42,393 nt of DNA from Acidobacteria subdivision 13 bacterium RH2 MAG17b (GCA_002197525.1 NFUN01000062.1:1-42393); one strand, 5' to 3'. Shown: positions 27,335-36,665, numbered from the stretch's first letter. Numbers and translations are program-made. Notes: a model not told the origin generated them from the sequence alone.

Positions 27335-27468
27335 GGCTCCGCCTCAGACTGCCGCGGCATGGCCCCTCACCCGCGGTCCACCCCCAATTGGGGGAGAGGG
27401 GCCGGGGGTGAGAGCGCAGCGGAAACTTGACTCATTGGCATCAAGTTTCACAACTCTAGGATTCTAGA
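27335..27468. repeat. Dispersed repeat R3, copy 2
   Basis: Same blocks in the same order as 4901-5040: GGCTCCGCCTCAGAC, GGCCCCTCACCC, CACCCCCAATTGGGGGAGAG, GGAAACTTGACTCATT and GATTCTAG. The inner palindrome has changed on both arms together (AATT versus GATC), keeping the hairpin. Confidence 0.7.
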
Positions 27469-27500
27469 CCGTTCTTTTGCGCCCACATCCCGACCGCCGG

Positions 27501-28268
27501 TCAACGGGCGCGGGAGGCGACAAATTGAGTGGAAGCCCGTTCCATGCGCAGCAAACGGCCCTGCTTATCCACCCAGAGATCGATTTGCGCCAGGCTGGTG
27601 GATAATACCAGGCGCTGACAGATCTGCTTGTGTCCGTTGAGCTGAAGGCTTTCCACGCCCAAGCTGCTGACGGTGATGACGCCCGGCAACGCTTCTTGTG
27701 GCGTGAAGGCTTGAAAGGTCTGTTTCCCGCCCGGCGTCCGTAAGTATCTCCTCGCGGCCAATTCGTATTGGTCGATCACGTTGTCATCCAGGATGACGAC
27801 GCCGTGGGGCAGCGCGAAGGTGCGAACATCCTGCCGGCCGTTCACCGTATGGTAGCGTACTCGCACGGGCGACCTGGCAAAATTGATGGAGATGCGCGAA
27901 GACTGCGGGCCTCTTTGGCTCCAGGTGTAGGCGATGGGCTCAAGCGCGGCGTTCAAAATCAGATAGGGGAAGGTTTTGAAGGCAAACGTCTTGCCGTTTT
28001 GCGTGACATGGATTTGGATTTCAGCCCGCGCTTCAACCTGGCCGCCACGCGAGCGGATTTCGAAATTCTCGGTTCCAATCTGCCTCCCCGCTACTTGCAG
28101 AATAAAAACACCGTGATCCTGAATGCCCGGCGGCACCTTTTGGAAACCGGAAAGACCGGAAGTAAAGCACGACCGCGCAATCAGCAACGCCACGCCGAAC
28201 GCGAGCGCTTTTGCCAGACTGGAAGCGGTCAATTTCCGGGGTTGTTGCTGGTTACGGTGGAACGTCAA
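27501..28268 (-). CDS. Secreted or membrane-anchored protein of unknown function
   Basis: A 255-residue protein. Residues 16-35 (LAKALAFGVALLIARSC) are a signal or anchor; the rest is beta-rich and soluble, with stretches such as GVFILQVAGRQIGTENFEI and a C-terminal LWVDKQGRLLRMERASTQFV. This resembles periplasmic DUF3108/DUF6134-type proteins (a guess from the pattern of a beta-barrel with a final LWVDKQG...LLR strand). The apparent start is TTG 28268 and the exact start is uncertain. Downstream of aroK on the same strand, 126 bases away. Confidence 0.7.
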   Translation of the reverse strand: MTFHRNQQQPRKLTASSLAKALAFGVALLIARSCFTSGLSGFQKVPPGIQDHGVFILQVAGRQIGTENFEIRSRGGQVEARAEIQIHVTQNGKTFAFKTFPYLILNAALEPIAYTWSQRGPQSSRISINFARSPVRVRYHTVNGRQDVRTFALPHGVVILDDNVIDQYELAARRYLRTPGGKQTFQAFTPQEALPGVITVSSLGVESLQLNGHKQICQRLVLSTSLAQIDLWVDKQGRLLRMERASTQFVASRAR

Positions 28269-28394
28269 AGTTCTCTCGTTCTGAGCTGAGTGAAGAATCT
28301 AGCCGGGAATGTGATCGGGCAGTTTCAAGATTCTTCGCCGTTTGCTCGCTCTTCAGAATAGCGCTTCGAGCAGGCCCGATGCTTCAACCAGGCG

Positions 28395-28907
28395 CTAAAA
28401 GAGTTTGAGCCGGAGGATTTTCTCGACCGCTTCGCCGGGAGTGAGCCCTTCGGTCGCCACGTGGTGCTCGGCAAGGCGGTAGTAAGGAACACGCTCGTGG
28501 TAGAGTTGCGCGAAGCTTTCCGGATCTTTGAAGAGCGGCCGGTTTTGAACGCCAGCGCAGCGCCGGCGCAGCTCCTCCAAACCGCAGTCAAGCCAGATCG
28601 TTGTTCCTTCCGCGGCGCGAATGAAATCCATGTTCGGTTTTTGGACCCACGTTCCGCCGCCCAGCGAGATCACCGCAGGTTCGGACCGGGATGCTTCGAC
28701 GAGCGCGGCGTGCTCGATCTGACGGAAAAATGGTTCCCCCGCGTTTTCAAAAATCTCCCGGATTGAAACAGCCTGTCCGGCTTCGATGGTGGCATCCAGG
28801 TCGATGAAAGGGCATCCGATCCGGCGCGCCAGCATCTCTCCGATGGTGGTTTTGCCGCTGCCCATGAATCCGAGGAGGTAAATAAGCTTCCGGTGATGAT
28901 GAGCCAT
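28395..28907 (-). CDS. aroK: Shikimate kinase
   Basis: A 170-residue shikimate kinase, step five of the shikimate pathway to aromatic amino acids. The P-loop is GFMGSGKTTIG near residue 13; FIDLDATIE holds the metal and shikimate-binding Asp; FFRQIEHAAL carries the shikimate Arg; SLGGGTW is the shikimate-binding glycine motif; the lid Arg is in QNRPLF. Length is typical. AGGA lies just before ATG 28907. No other aro gene is adjacent. Confidence 0.95.
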   Translation of the reverse strand: MAHHHRKLIYLLGFMGSGKTTIGEMLARRIGCPFIDLDATIEAGQAVSIREIFENAGEPFFRQIEHAALVEASRSEPAVISLGGGTWVQKPNMDFIRAAEGTTIWLDCGLEELRRRCAGVQNRPLFKDPESFAQLYHERVPYYRLAEHHVATEGLTPGEAVEKILRLKLF

Positions 28908-29132
28908 GTTTTCCTACTGCGTTCGGGGCGGGCCGTCCGCGGCGCTTTTCGCAACGTCTGCCGCAAACAGAAAGCGCGTCAAGCCTTGAAATCCGAGGTT
29001 TTTAATAACCTGCCAAGGCAAATCTTGTGTCAGAGTTCGATTATAGGGAAATGCAATCGGCGCACGCAACTTTGCGCGGCTCGCCGGGAAGGGAGCGCAC
29101 GAATTTGCCTGTTGTGGCGAATGGCGGATTTG

Positions 29133-30041
29133 TTATTGATGGGGCTCAGGCTCGATGCTAATAGAGCCACTGAAGGACGTCAGCTCCAGGGTGGCTGCGC
29201 CCTCGTTGTGAGTCCCAAACAAGGCGTTGCCGTAATAGGAGACGGACGGGTGATGCGGCCTTCGCGTCAGTTGAAGCGCATTAATCAGCTTGCCTCGCAC
29301 TGACCTTGCATTCAGATCGAAGGAGGCGGAAGGCGGACAAAGGATACTGATATCCCCGTTATAGGAAGACAACACATATTCGCCTGAGGCTACCATGTTG
29401 CCCTGGTAAAGAATCTTTCCCGAGGTCGTGGTGGCGCGGATGCGTTCGCTTGACGGAGACATAAAGCTCAGATTGCCAGTCACCGACGAGGCTTCGACCG
29501 GTCCAGAGGGCCGGATGATCTGAATCAGCCCGCCCACGGAGTGGGCCACGATATCACCGCTCGTATCGATGACGTCAATCTCCCCGCCCACGGATTCCAC
29601 CCATGTGTCGCCTTGTATGCGCTCAATGCGAACCATTCCCTGCGGATTGCGAACCTCCAGGCTTGAACCCACCGGCACTTCCAGGGTGTAGTCCACTCGT
29701 GCATCCTGTCCCTGAAGCTGAGAGTTCAACAGGTGGGTCTCGAGTTCCAGTTTCTCGGCCTGCCCCCTGGACGGGACCTTCTCCTTATCCACCTCGATGC
29801 GCGGAGAGGCGAACACGTAAACGGCGTGAACCTGCGGTTTTTCCCAGCCCTGTATGATTATCGTTCCTCTCAGGTTGGTGACGCTAATGTGGGGAGTGCG
29901 GGAAGTGTAAAACGTATCCGATTGCTGAGGTGGTCCACCCGCCCAAGCCGCGGCTGGAGTGAGGAGCGCCAGTAGAACTACCAGCCACCTGTATTCGCCG
30001 TTCGTGCTTTTTCGCGCCATGGATAAAGTGGATTGCCGCAT
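29133..30041 (-). CDS. DUF4097-type secreted beta-helix-like protein
   Basis: About 302 residues. The signal peptide is YRWLVVLLALLTPAAAWAGG; the mature part repeats short strands such as ISVTNLRGTIIIQGW, EIDVIDTSGDIVAHSVGG, PVEASSVTGNLSF and TTTSGKILYQGN, the DUF4097 (putative adhesin-like) pattern. ATG 30041 begins two bases after the anti-sigma stop, so the two are translationally coupled; ATG 30020 is an alternative. The role is unknown, but proteins of this type commonly follow ECF sigma and anti-sigma genes. Confidence 0.82.
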   Translation of the reverse strand: MRQSTLSMARKSTNGEYRWLVVLLALLTPAAAWAGGPPQQSDTFYTSRTPHISVTNLRGTIIIQGWEKPQVHAVYVFASPRIEVDKEKVPSRGQAEKLELETHLLNSQLQGQDARVDYTLEVPVGSSLEVRNPQGMVRIERIQGDTWVESVGGEIDVIDTSGDIVAHSVGGLIQIIRPSGPVEASSVTGNLSFMSPSSERIRATTTSGKILYQGNMVASGEYVLSSYNGDISILCPPSASFDLNARSVRGKLINALQLTRRPHHPSVSYYGNALFGTHNEGAATLELTSFSGSISIEPEPHQ

Positions 30042-30043
30042 TT

Positions 30044-30760
30044 TTACCTTAAGTTGTATTCCAGTGCAGATTGAAGCAATTGCGCCTTCTGCATGTAAGC
30101 GCTGGAAAGATATTCCCCGGCCAACGTGTTTTGAGGTTGTTGCTGCATTGAAGCCTGACATTCGCGGATTTCATCGTCGAGCGATTGAAGGCTTTTCTCA
30201 TAGGTTGCCTTCAGCGATGGCTCCATCGAGGCCTCATTAGCGTAATAGGCCTGTTCGAGCTGCTGGATGGTCTGTTGCGTCTGAGAGGCGCTCGGAGAGC
30301 TTACATCGTAATTCTCCGCGAGCACTGCAGGGCGCATGGCGGCTGCGGAATGCGTTCGGGAAAGGTTGCTGACGTACGGAAACCGGAGCAAAACCACGGC
30401 GGCCACCGCTGCAGCCGCTGTAGCCATGACAGGAACTGGAGACCGGAGCAGGCCGCGGCTCTTGAACGGTAACCAACGCTGCCAGAAACTCAAGCGGGGA
30501 TGGATGATGCCTTCCGCTACCAACGCAGCCCGCACACTCGCCCAAACCACCGGCGAAGGCTCGTCTAACCCGGATTCCCAGCTCGCGCTCCGAACCAGCT
30601 CCAAATCGGTCAGCACGCACCGGCAAAATTCACAAACTTCGGCGTGCTCCAAAATCACGGGGCGATTTTCTCCCTCTAGATAAGCCGGAAGTTCCTCTTC
30701 AAAATTCAGGCAACCATCCCCCGGTTTCACGTTCTTCCCCTCTAACCTTTCTTCCCTCAC
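30044..30760 (-). CDS. Anti-sigma factor with zinc-finger (HX3CX2C)
   Basis: A 238-residue membrane protein. The N-terminal anti-sigma domain has H39-X3-C43-X2-C46 (HAEVCEFC), the zinc site of ZAS-type anti-sigma factors, with an upstream Cys at residue 17. One membrane segment, PVMATAAAAVAAVVLLRF, lies near 110-127, and a Gln-rich periplasmic or coiled C terminus follows. GTG 30760 has a strong AAGGAG. It begins 12 bases after the sigma gene and presumably holds that sigma inactive at the membrane. Confidence 0.88.
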   Translation of the reverse strand: MREERLEGKNVKPGDGCLNFEEELPAYLEGENRPVILEHAEVCEFCRCVLTDLELVRSASWESGLDEPSPVVWASVRAALVAEGIIHPRLSFWQRWLPFKSRGLLRSPVPVMATAAAAVAAVVLLRFPYVSNLSRTHSAAAMRPAVLAENYDVSSPSASQTQQTIQQLEQAYYANEASMEPSLKATYEKSLQSLDDEIRECQASMQQQPQNTLAGEYLSSAYMQKAQLLQSALEYNLR

Positions 30761-30772
30761 GGGGTTCTCCTT

Positions 30773-31393
30773 TTAGTGCGGCCGGCCCCCTGGACCGGCC
30801 CGTGCCAGCTTTCCCTGATCACGCCGTAAAGCCTCACGCAGTTTAAGCCGGGCTTTATGGAGTTGCGATTTCGAATTCCCGACCGAGCAACTCATGATCT
30901 GCGCGATTTCGTTGTGCTCGTAACCCTCAACGTCGTGAAGAACGAATATGGACCGGTATCCCGGCGGGAGTTGCTCGATGGCATCATTCAGCGTAATGCG
31001 GTCAACCGAGCCAAGAAGCCTTCGGTCGTCTTCCCCGTACTCCCGCTTTACCGGTTCTTCCTGCGAGTTGTCCGTTTCATCGAGCGATATCTTTTGTATC
31101 CCCTTCTTCCGAAGGTGCATCAAGACCACGTTCACCACGAGGCGGTGAAGCCAAGTGGAAAAGGCCGACTCGCCGCGGAACGTGGAGATCTTGCGGAAAA
31201 GCTGCAGAAACGCTTCCTGAGCCAGATCTTCCGCTTCCGCTGCGTCTCCCGTCATTCGGAGGCACAGAGAGTATACACGGCGCTTATGCAACTCGAACAG
31301 CGCAGCGAATGCTTGCTCGTCGCCTTGCTGTGCGCGCGCAATGAGATCCTTGTCCGCTGCCGCCTTCGTGGGTGCGTTTTCTTCCTGAGCCAA
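30773..31393 (-). CDS. ECF RNA polymerase sigma factor
   Basis: A 206-residue sigma-70 of the extracytoplasmic-function group. Region 2 is [37 protein letters not shown] with the -10 recognition helix after it ([22 protein letters not shown]); region 4 has [50 protein letters not shown], a helix-turn-helix for the -35 box. The start is TTG 31393, since no ATG or GTG is available before the upstream stop. Anti-sigma and DUF4097 genes follow, so it is an autoregulated envelope-type module by analogy. Confidence 0.92.
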   Translation of the reverse strand: MAQEENAPTKAAADKDLIARAQQGDEQAFAALFELHKRRVYSLCLRMTGDAAEAEDLAQEAFLQLFRKISTFRGESAFSTWLHRLVVNVVLMHLRKKGIQKISLDETDNSQEEPVKREYGEDDRRLLGSVDRITLNDAIEQLPPGYRSIFVLHDVEGYEHNEIAQIMSCSVGNSKSQLHKARLKLREALRRDQGKLARAGPGGRPH

Positions 31394-31557
31394 ATGACTT
31401 CATCGCGCGCCGCACTCCACTGTTACCCCTCGTGTGATGCGGCGCCTGAGTTGAAAGTTGCATCAATAGGCCCCCGGCCAGCCTTAGGGTCTGGGGGCCA
31501 AGACGCGCCGTTCTGCCGCACGTTTTCCGGGCCCGCATGGCCTATATCGCCGAGGCG

Positions 31558-33846
31558 CTATGGAACGCGAATAACCGCTTTACCGATCCCGATATTGCCT
31601 GAAGTGTCGGTGGCTCGCAGTGAAACCACTCGCTCTCCCGTTTTCAGGCCGCTGAGCTTGACCGTGAAAGTTTCCTTTCGCGAATCCACGATCCCATCGT
31701 CGGAAATAATATTCCGCCAGTGGTCTTCACCCACCGAGACTTCCGCCTTTTTGAGCGGAGCCGTCTGGCTTGAGGCCTCGAAGCGTACCACCGCCGATGA
31801 GCCGTGGATATCCTCGCTGAGTACGCGAACCACAGGAGGGGTATTATCCACCCAAAATGGAGCGCTGACCAGTTCCGTTTTCAGGGCTTCCTCCGGAGGG
31901 TTGGACGGCGCGTCGGAGGCCACTAGCCGAGCCTGATATTCCCCGTCCCCCAGCGAGCTTGGCTCTAGGGTGAAACTTGTGTCTTTAAGTTCGCCCTTCA
32001 CCAGATGCCACTGCTGCTCATCGGCAGACTTGAGGTACAAGGCGTAGCTGAGACGGTCGTTGTTGGGGTCCTGAGCCTGCCAGGAAAAAACGATGGGAGG
32101 TTTGCCAGGCCCCGGAGTTGCCTGAGCGGACGGGTCGTAAGGAGAAATTCCGATCGACGAAACTGTTACTCCGCTGATTGGCGTGACGGATACGCCGGGG
32201 CCTGTGGAGACGATGGGCGTTCCGGTCAGCGTAGTTTTTTGGTCGCCTTGGGTGATCGTAAATGACCGGATTTCGGGCGGGAGGTTTTGATTTAGATAGG
32301 AAATCGTTACCTCTCGCAGCTCCGGGCTCTTTCCGTCCGATCCGTGAAATAAGGCTTTCCATTGCACGTAGCGCGCCGGAGTAACAGAAATTGGGCTTCC
32401 CTCGGAATCGCGATAGGGACCAGCCCAGTCGCTCCAAGTGTTGTCGGGAAGCGCTGAATTGCCCGATCGGGCGTAGAACTCCAGGCTGGCTTCCTGGGGA
32501 ACCTCGGCGCGCCAGAAAATATGACCCCAGCGGGAAACGAATTTAGTGTCCTTGACGGGGGATTCATAGGTTCCCTGCGTACCCATCGTCGTGCCGATCT
32601 GAATCAGCTTGGCGATGTTGCTGGTCGCCACGAAGAGGTTTTGCCCTTCGGCGAGGATCCGCGTGGGGAGCGACTCCCGTGTTTCGCTCAAAAGGGTCAG
32701 GCGGGGGCCGTCGGGCGAGGTGTGTAAGTCGTAGATGTGGCCGTCTGCGTCCGTAGAGAAGACTACGTCTTGACCGCGGGTGCTGAGACCAAAAATGCCT
32801 TCTTTGCTGGAAGTCCACAGAGTCTGCGCCGTATAGTTGGGCGAAATCTCGATGAGTTCGCCCCGGCCAAACGCGAAGGGCTGAAAAGGCGATCCCATCC
32901 CCGCCGAAACGTTTGGATTCACCGAAGGAGCAGGCTGCTGGGCGGAAATTTTTTGCTGTTTCTGAGCTTGGCTCGGATTGCGAGCAACGTCGCCGGCAGA
33001 GGCAACCACGGTGACGGACGCCGCAGGCGTAGCCACGAGCGTGGGAGACCCAGGCGCGGAAAAGTAGCCCGGCATGACGTTGGGCGCTGCGTTGCCCAGC
33101 GCTGCTGCGTATATGCGGCCTTGAGCATCGGTAGAGAGCGCGTGGATTTCCGGAAGATTCGCCTGGTATAAGACGAAGGCTTTGCCTTGCGGCGTGATGC
33201 GGTAAATCAGCCCGCTCGGCTCGCTGCCTGCCAGCAGATTCCCGGCCTGGTCAAATGCCAGGCACATGATGTGGGTTTGATTGCTGGCGAAGAACACCTT
33301 GCCTTCGCCGTTGCGGTCGATGCGGAATATCTGGCCCCGGTCGCCGGTACCGGCATAAAGGCGGCCTTGCGCGTCAAAACCAAGGGCCCAAATATATTTC
33401 ACTTTGGGGTCGTAAAAGACCGAAGACTTGCCCTGCGGCGTGACGCGGTATATCTTTCCTTCCGGAGAACTCCCAACGTAGAGATCGCCGTCCGGACCCA
33501 CGGTCAAGGCCAGAATTTCCGGCTCTGGAGCCTGGAAGAGTAATCGCCCGTGCATCTGGCTATCCAGCGCAAACACTTTACCCTGGTGGCCGGTACCCAC
33601 GTAAAGGTTGCCGCTGCGGTCTGCCGCCACCGACAGTGCGACGGCTTCATCCGGATTGAAGACAGCCCGGGTTTCAGGAGCCAGCGTGAGCTGACCGTTC
33701 ATGCTGACAGAGACGCCGCGCAGGTTACCTTTGAGAAAATTCTCAAAACTGCCGATCCTCCAGAAGGCCGTTTGCGTGCCCGCCAACCATGCCGGGAGCA
33801 GCAATGCTCCCAAAAGCGCGATACCCAAGAGCTTTCGATGCCTCAT
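31558..33846 (-). CDS. Secreted beta-propeller protein with C-terminal Ig/FN-like domains
   Basis: A 762-residue exported protein. The signal peptide is LLGIALLGALLLPAWLAG. Residues about 60-410 hold repeated propeller blades: DRSGNLYVGTG, GPDGDLYVGSS, DAQGRLYAGTG, DQAGNLLAGSE and others, each ending YRVTPQGK or similar. A linker rich in Pro, Ser and Gln separates them. The C-terminal part has Ig-like segments, ending TVKLSGLKTGERVVSLRATDTSGN. It follows the SpoIVB-type peptidase gene by 55 bases and is probably in one operon; a role in binding or display is guessed only. Confidence 0.85.
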   Translation of the reverse strand: MRHRKLLGIALLGALLLPAWLAGTQTAFWRIGSFENFLKGNLRGVSVSMNGQLTLAPETRAVFNPDEAVALSVAADRSGNLYVGTGHQGKVFALDSQMHGRLLFQAPEPEILALTVGPDGDLYVGSSPEGKIYRVTPQGKSSVFYDPKVKYIWALGFDAQGRLYAGTGDRGQIFRIDRNGEGKVFFASNQTHIMCLAFDQAGNLLAGSEPSGLIYRITPQGKAFVLYQANLPEIHALSTDAQGRIYAAALGNAAPNVMPGYFSAPGSPTLVATPAASVTVVASAGDVARNPSQAQKQQKISAQQPAPSVNPNVSAGMGSPFQPFAFGRGELIEISPNYTAQTLWTSSKEGIFGLSTRGQDVVFSTDADGHIYDLHTSPDGPRLTLLSETRESLPTRILAEGQNLFVATSNIAKLIQIGTTMGTQGTYESPVKDTKFVSRWGHIFWRAEVPQEASLEFYARSGNSALPDNTWSDWAGPYRDSEGSPISVTPARYVQWKALFHGSDGKSPELREVTISYLNQNLPPEIRSFTITQGDQKTTLTGTPIVSTGPGVSVTPISGVTVSSIGISPYDPSAQATPGPGKPPIVFSWQAQDPNNDRLSYALYLKSADEQQWHLVKGELKDTSFTLEPSSLGDGEYQARLVASDAPSNPPEEALKTELVSAPFWVDNTPPVVRVLSEDIHGSSAVVRFEASSQTAPLKKAEVSVGEDHWRNIISDDGIVDSRKETFTVKLSGLKTGERVVSLRATDTSGNIGIGKAVIRVP

Positions 33847-33901
33847 ACAGGAAACCTTTCGTTGCGACGCCCCGCTCCGGCCGGCGAAGTTGGCACGCAG
33901 A

Positions 33902-35791
33902 TTAGTGCGAAGCGCTGATAACCTTCAAGTACAGCGTTTGCTCCCCGTGGATGGAATAGGGGACCGCTTTAGTTTCGAAATCTCCCACTACGGAACTGGC
34001 CCGGTACGTGATTTTGCTCGATACGGCGGGGTCAGCCATAAACGTTTGAAGCAACGAAGGCGGTGGCGAAGGGTATTCCGTGCCCTCCATGACGAAGGAG
34101 CGCTGCGGCGCCATCAGGAGCGCGTACAAGCGGTTGTTGCGGCGGGTACGGTTGAGCTCGTGGACCAATTGGTGCAGGCTGCGCGGAGGTGCGCCCGGCT
34201 GGATGAATCGCAGTTGCAGAGCGTTGAGCGCCGCTCCGCTGCCCACCACGAGCGAAAGCGTTTTGTCCGTGACGCTCGCCGGAATGTCCACGGGAATTTT
34301 CTGGATGATGGTCTTGCCCGAAGGGGTCCGTTCCATCGCCGTCACGTCAATATGGTCGCCGGGGCGAACTTCCGATCGTGTGCTCCAAACTTGCTCGAGC
34401 GTGGCCACGCGGCTTTCGTTCCGGGCGGCAATGTGGAGTTCCACATCGCGGATGCGCAACTGAGGAAATTGGCCGTTCAACAGATAGCTGAGCGGCACGG
34501 CTACAGACGATCCGGCGCTGCCGGCGGTGCCGAGCGGCGACGAAACGACGTCTTCAATCCGGATCGCTTCGCCGTCCGAGAGCTGGATTTTTCCATTAAG
34601 GTCGAGCGTTGAAGGGCCAACCATCCGCTCGGAGGAACTCACCGCCGAGACGATGGCGAGATTCACGAGAAGCGGCGAAAGCAGCGGCTGCTGCGCCACC
34701 TGGAAGCTGTAGTCCGTCGTGCGGCCAAGCGATGAGGCAAGTTGAACGTGCACCGGAATCGTGGGAGCATGGTCCCCTAAAACTCCATAAATTGCACCGA
34801 AGCGGTCCTGCCGGATGCTCCCGACTACCGGTCCCGGTGCATCCACTTTGAAGGACGTGGCGAGGCTCGGAACCGTCGCCAACACGTGGGACTCGGCAAA
34901 GGGAACATCCGCCGGACCCATGCCGAAAACCTGGTGCCCGCAAGCATAGAGGTGGTTACCCTGCCGGTAAGTCACCGTGCAATCCACGTTGAGATTCAGG
35001 TCGCCCTGCACCAAAACCATGCTGATCATCGATCCGGGCGTAATGTTACGGCCATCTGCGGAAGCCAAGTTGGGGGTTGGAGAACCGCCGGAAATCACAG
35101 CCGACTCGACCGGTTCAAAACCAAGCTCATTCAGGAGCGGCGAATATTCGCTCATCACGCTTTGCCCGAAGCCGCTGAAGTGCAGGGGAAGGCGAAACCG
35201 CCCTAGGGAATCGTTGTTAGCCCAGCGGCTCAGCATGTTGGCCCAGAGCGCCGGGCCGGACTCTGCGTCTGGAATCCATCGGCTGCTCACGCCGGAGGAC
35301 GAAGGGGAAGCCACGTCATACCACGGCAGGTTGAATCCCGAGAGCGAGGCGGTTTGGGAGGCTGCCTGCGGGACCACCTGCAACATGTCCCGGATGGGAG
35401 TGATCAGCGTGTAAGGCTCCTTGGAAAAAGGAAACGCAATCGCCACCGCGCCCAGCAGCTTCCCATCCACATACACTGGACTTCCGCTCATTCCCGCCAC
35501 CACGCCCGTCGTGTCAATGCCCGGTCCGGAAAGCCGCGCCAAAATCGCGTCATGCCGGGGCGCGAGAACGTTTTTGAGCACGCCGATCAGCTCGACCTGA
35601 AATTCCTGTATTTTGTCGCCTTGTAAGATGGTGCGGCCTACGCCCTTTAGGCCGGGACGGACTTCGCTGAGAGGGAAGAATTGCGTGTTGCTTTGGGCCT
35701 GGACAGCAACCGGCAAGAGGCCCAGAGAAAGCGCCAAAAATAGCTTAGTAAAGCGTTGAAACTGCACCGCGAATAGCTCCGAGAAACCCAT
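33902..35791 (-). CDS. SpoIVB-type (S55) serine peptidase, secreted
   Basis: A 629-residue protein with signal peptide FTKLFLALSLGLLPVAVQAQ. The following 200 residues match the S55/SpoIVB domain: PLSEVRPGLKGVGRTILQG, and the catalytic serine S104 in GVVAGMSGSPVYVDGKLLGAV. SpoIVB itself is a sporulation signalling protease of Firmicutes; here it is most likely an envelope protease or processing factor in a non-sporulating bacterium. The long C-terminal region is unrecognised and beta-rich. ATG 35791 starts just before the signal peptide; the longer open frame is not conserved-looking. The beta-propeller gene follows. Confidence 0.85.
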   Translation of the reverse strand: MGFSELFAVQFQRFTKLFLALSLGLLPVAVQAQSNTQFFPLSEVRPGLKGVGRTILQGDKIQEFQVELIGVLKNVLAPRHDAILARLSGPGIDTTGVVAGMSGSPVYVDGKLLGAVAIAFPFSKEPYTLITPIRDMLQVVPQAASQTASLSGFNLPWYDVASPSSSGVSSRWIPDAESGPALWANMLSRWANNDSLGRFRLPLHFSGFGQSVMSEYSPLLNELGFEPVESAVISGGSPTPNLASADGRNITPGSMISMVLVQGDLNLNVDCTVTYRQGNHLYACGHQVFGMGPADVPFAESHVLATVPSLATSFKVDAPGPVVGSIRQDRFGAIYGVLGDHAPTIPVHVQLASSLGRTTDYSFQVAQQPLLSPLLVNLAIVSAVSSSERMVGPSTLDLNGKIQLSDGEAIRIEDVVSSPLGTAGSAGSSVAVPLSYLLNGQFPQLRIRDVELHIAARNESRVATLEQVWSTRSEVRPGDHIDVTAMERTPSGKTIIQKIPVDIPASVTDKTLSLVVGSGAALNALQLRFIQPGAPPRSLHQLVHELNRTRRNNRLYALLMAPQRSFVMEGTEYPSPPPSLLQTFMADPAVSSKITYRASSVVGDFETKAVPYSIHGEQTLYLKVISASH

Positions 35792-35825
35792 TCTCAGTCT
35801 AGGGATAAACCACAGGCGCGTCAAG

Positions 35826-35851
35826 CAAAGGTCCGGTAGTGGTTTAGTTTG
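35826..35851. repeat. Left direct repeat of the methyltransferase/HNH island
   Basis: GGTCCGGTAGTGGTTTAGTT and flanking bases match 37936-37961 in 24 of 26 positions. The repeats lie 2,110 bases apart in direct orientation and frame the two-gene island exactly. Confidence 0.75.
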
Positions 35852-35864
35852 AAAATTTCCCGCC

Positions 35865-35894
35865 TTGGAATCTGATTTCTGGACGTGGCATAAT
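35865..35894 (+). promoter_or_regulatory. Promoter of the methyltransferase/HNH pair
   Basis: TTGGAA (35865-35870), an 18-base spacer and CATAAT (35889-35894) match a sigma-70 promoter. It lies inside the island, pointing at the two genes. Confidence 0.5.
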
Positions 35895-35900
35895 GACGGC

Positions 35901-35960
35901 ATGATCACGGATTACATCTGGACAATCGACGAAATGCTGAGTAAAGTCGGGCAGCAGTGA
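35901..35960 (+). other. 19-codon frame, possible transposase scrap
   Basis: It reads MITDYIWTIDEMLSKVGQQ then stop. The words ITDxxWTIEE recall the C terminus of some DDE transposases in which ITDHVWSIEE ends the protein. The upstream bases do not continue the match, so this may be chance, or the tail of a removed element, or a small leader. Confidence 0.25.
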
Positions 35961-35994
35961 ACACGACATTGTGCTTGGAGGATGTGTGAAAGGT

Positions 35995-36642
35995 ATGAGT
36001 GATACAGCAGTAGCGACCGTGTACGACTTGCGATCAGTTCAGGGGCGATACAAGACCATTCTGGCTGATCCGCCCTGGCGCTTTCAAAATCGCACTGGGA
36101 AGGTTGCGCCTGAGCACGCCCGACTGCGGCGGTACGAAACCATGAGCATAGAAGAGATCTGCGCAATACCCGTTGCGGCGTGCGCCGACGATCCAGCTCA
36201 TCTTTACCTATGGGTGCCGAATGCTCTCCTGCCGTGGGGACTCCGTGTGATGGAGGCATGGGGGTTTCGCTATAAGGCCAACGTCATCTGGTACAAAGTC
36301 CGCAAGGACGGTGGGCCGGATGGCCGGGGCGTTGGCTTCTATTTCCGCAATGTCACCGAGATTCTTCTGTTCGGGACGCGCGGCAAGATGCGAACGCTGG
36401 CTCCAGGCCGACGTCAGGTTAATATCATAGCCACACATAAGCGTGAGCACTCTCGTAAACCATCGGCTGTTTACGGGCTTATCGAGCGGTGTAGCCCAGG
36501 CCCACGTCTTGAACTATTTGCTCGCGAACGGATCAATGGCTGGACGCAATGGGGGCTTGAGGTGGATACCTATGCCGAAGAACGTAAGGCCCATCCAATG
36601 TACGACAGCGACGAGCGGAGTGCCTATAACTTTTCGTCATAG
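35995..36642 (+). CDS. MT-A70 family DNA N6-adenine methyltransferase
   Basis: A 215-residue methyltransferase. The catalytic motif is D25-P-P-W28 (TILADPPWRF), followed by HLYLWVPNALLPWGLRVMEAWGF, the KANVIWYKVRK block, the EILLFGTRGK strand and the C-terminal HSRKP and LELFARERINGWTQWG, all in the order typical of MT-A70 enzymes. They methylate adenine N6; bacterial members include M.MunI. ATG 35995 is chosen; a GTG at 35971 is an alternative. It is followed after 23 bases by an HNH endonuclease gene, so the pair looks like a restriction-modification operon in which it protects host DNA. Confidence 0.9.
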   Translation: MSDTAVATVYDLRSVQGRYKTILADPPWRFQNRTGKVAPEHARLRRYETMSIEEICAIPVAACADDPAHLYLWVPNALLPWGLRVMEAWGFRYKANVIWYKVRKDGGPDGRGVGFYFRNVTEILLFGTRGKMRTLAPGRRQVNIIATHKREHSRKPSAVYGLIERCSPGPRLELFARERINGWTQWGLEVDTYAEERKAHPMYDSDERSAYNFSS

Positions 36643-36665
36643 CCAGTCGCTCGGAATCGGAAACC

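Noticed and set aside
30857-31936. 359-residue plus-strand frame
   Set aside because: It lies antisense to the sigma factor and beta-propeller genes, both with clear domains.
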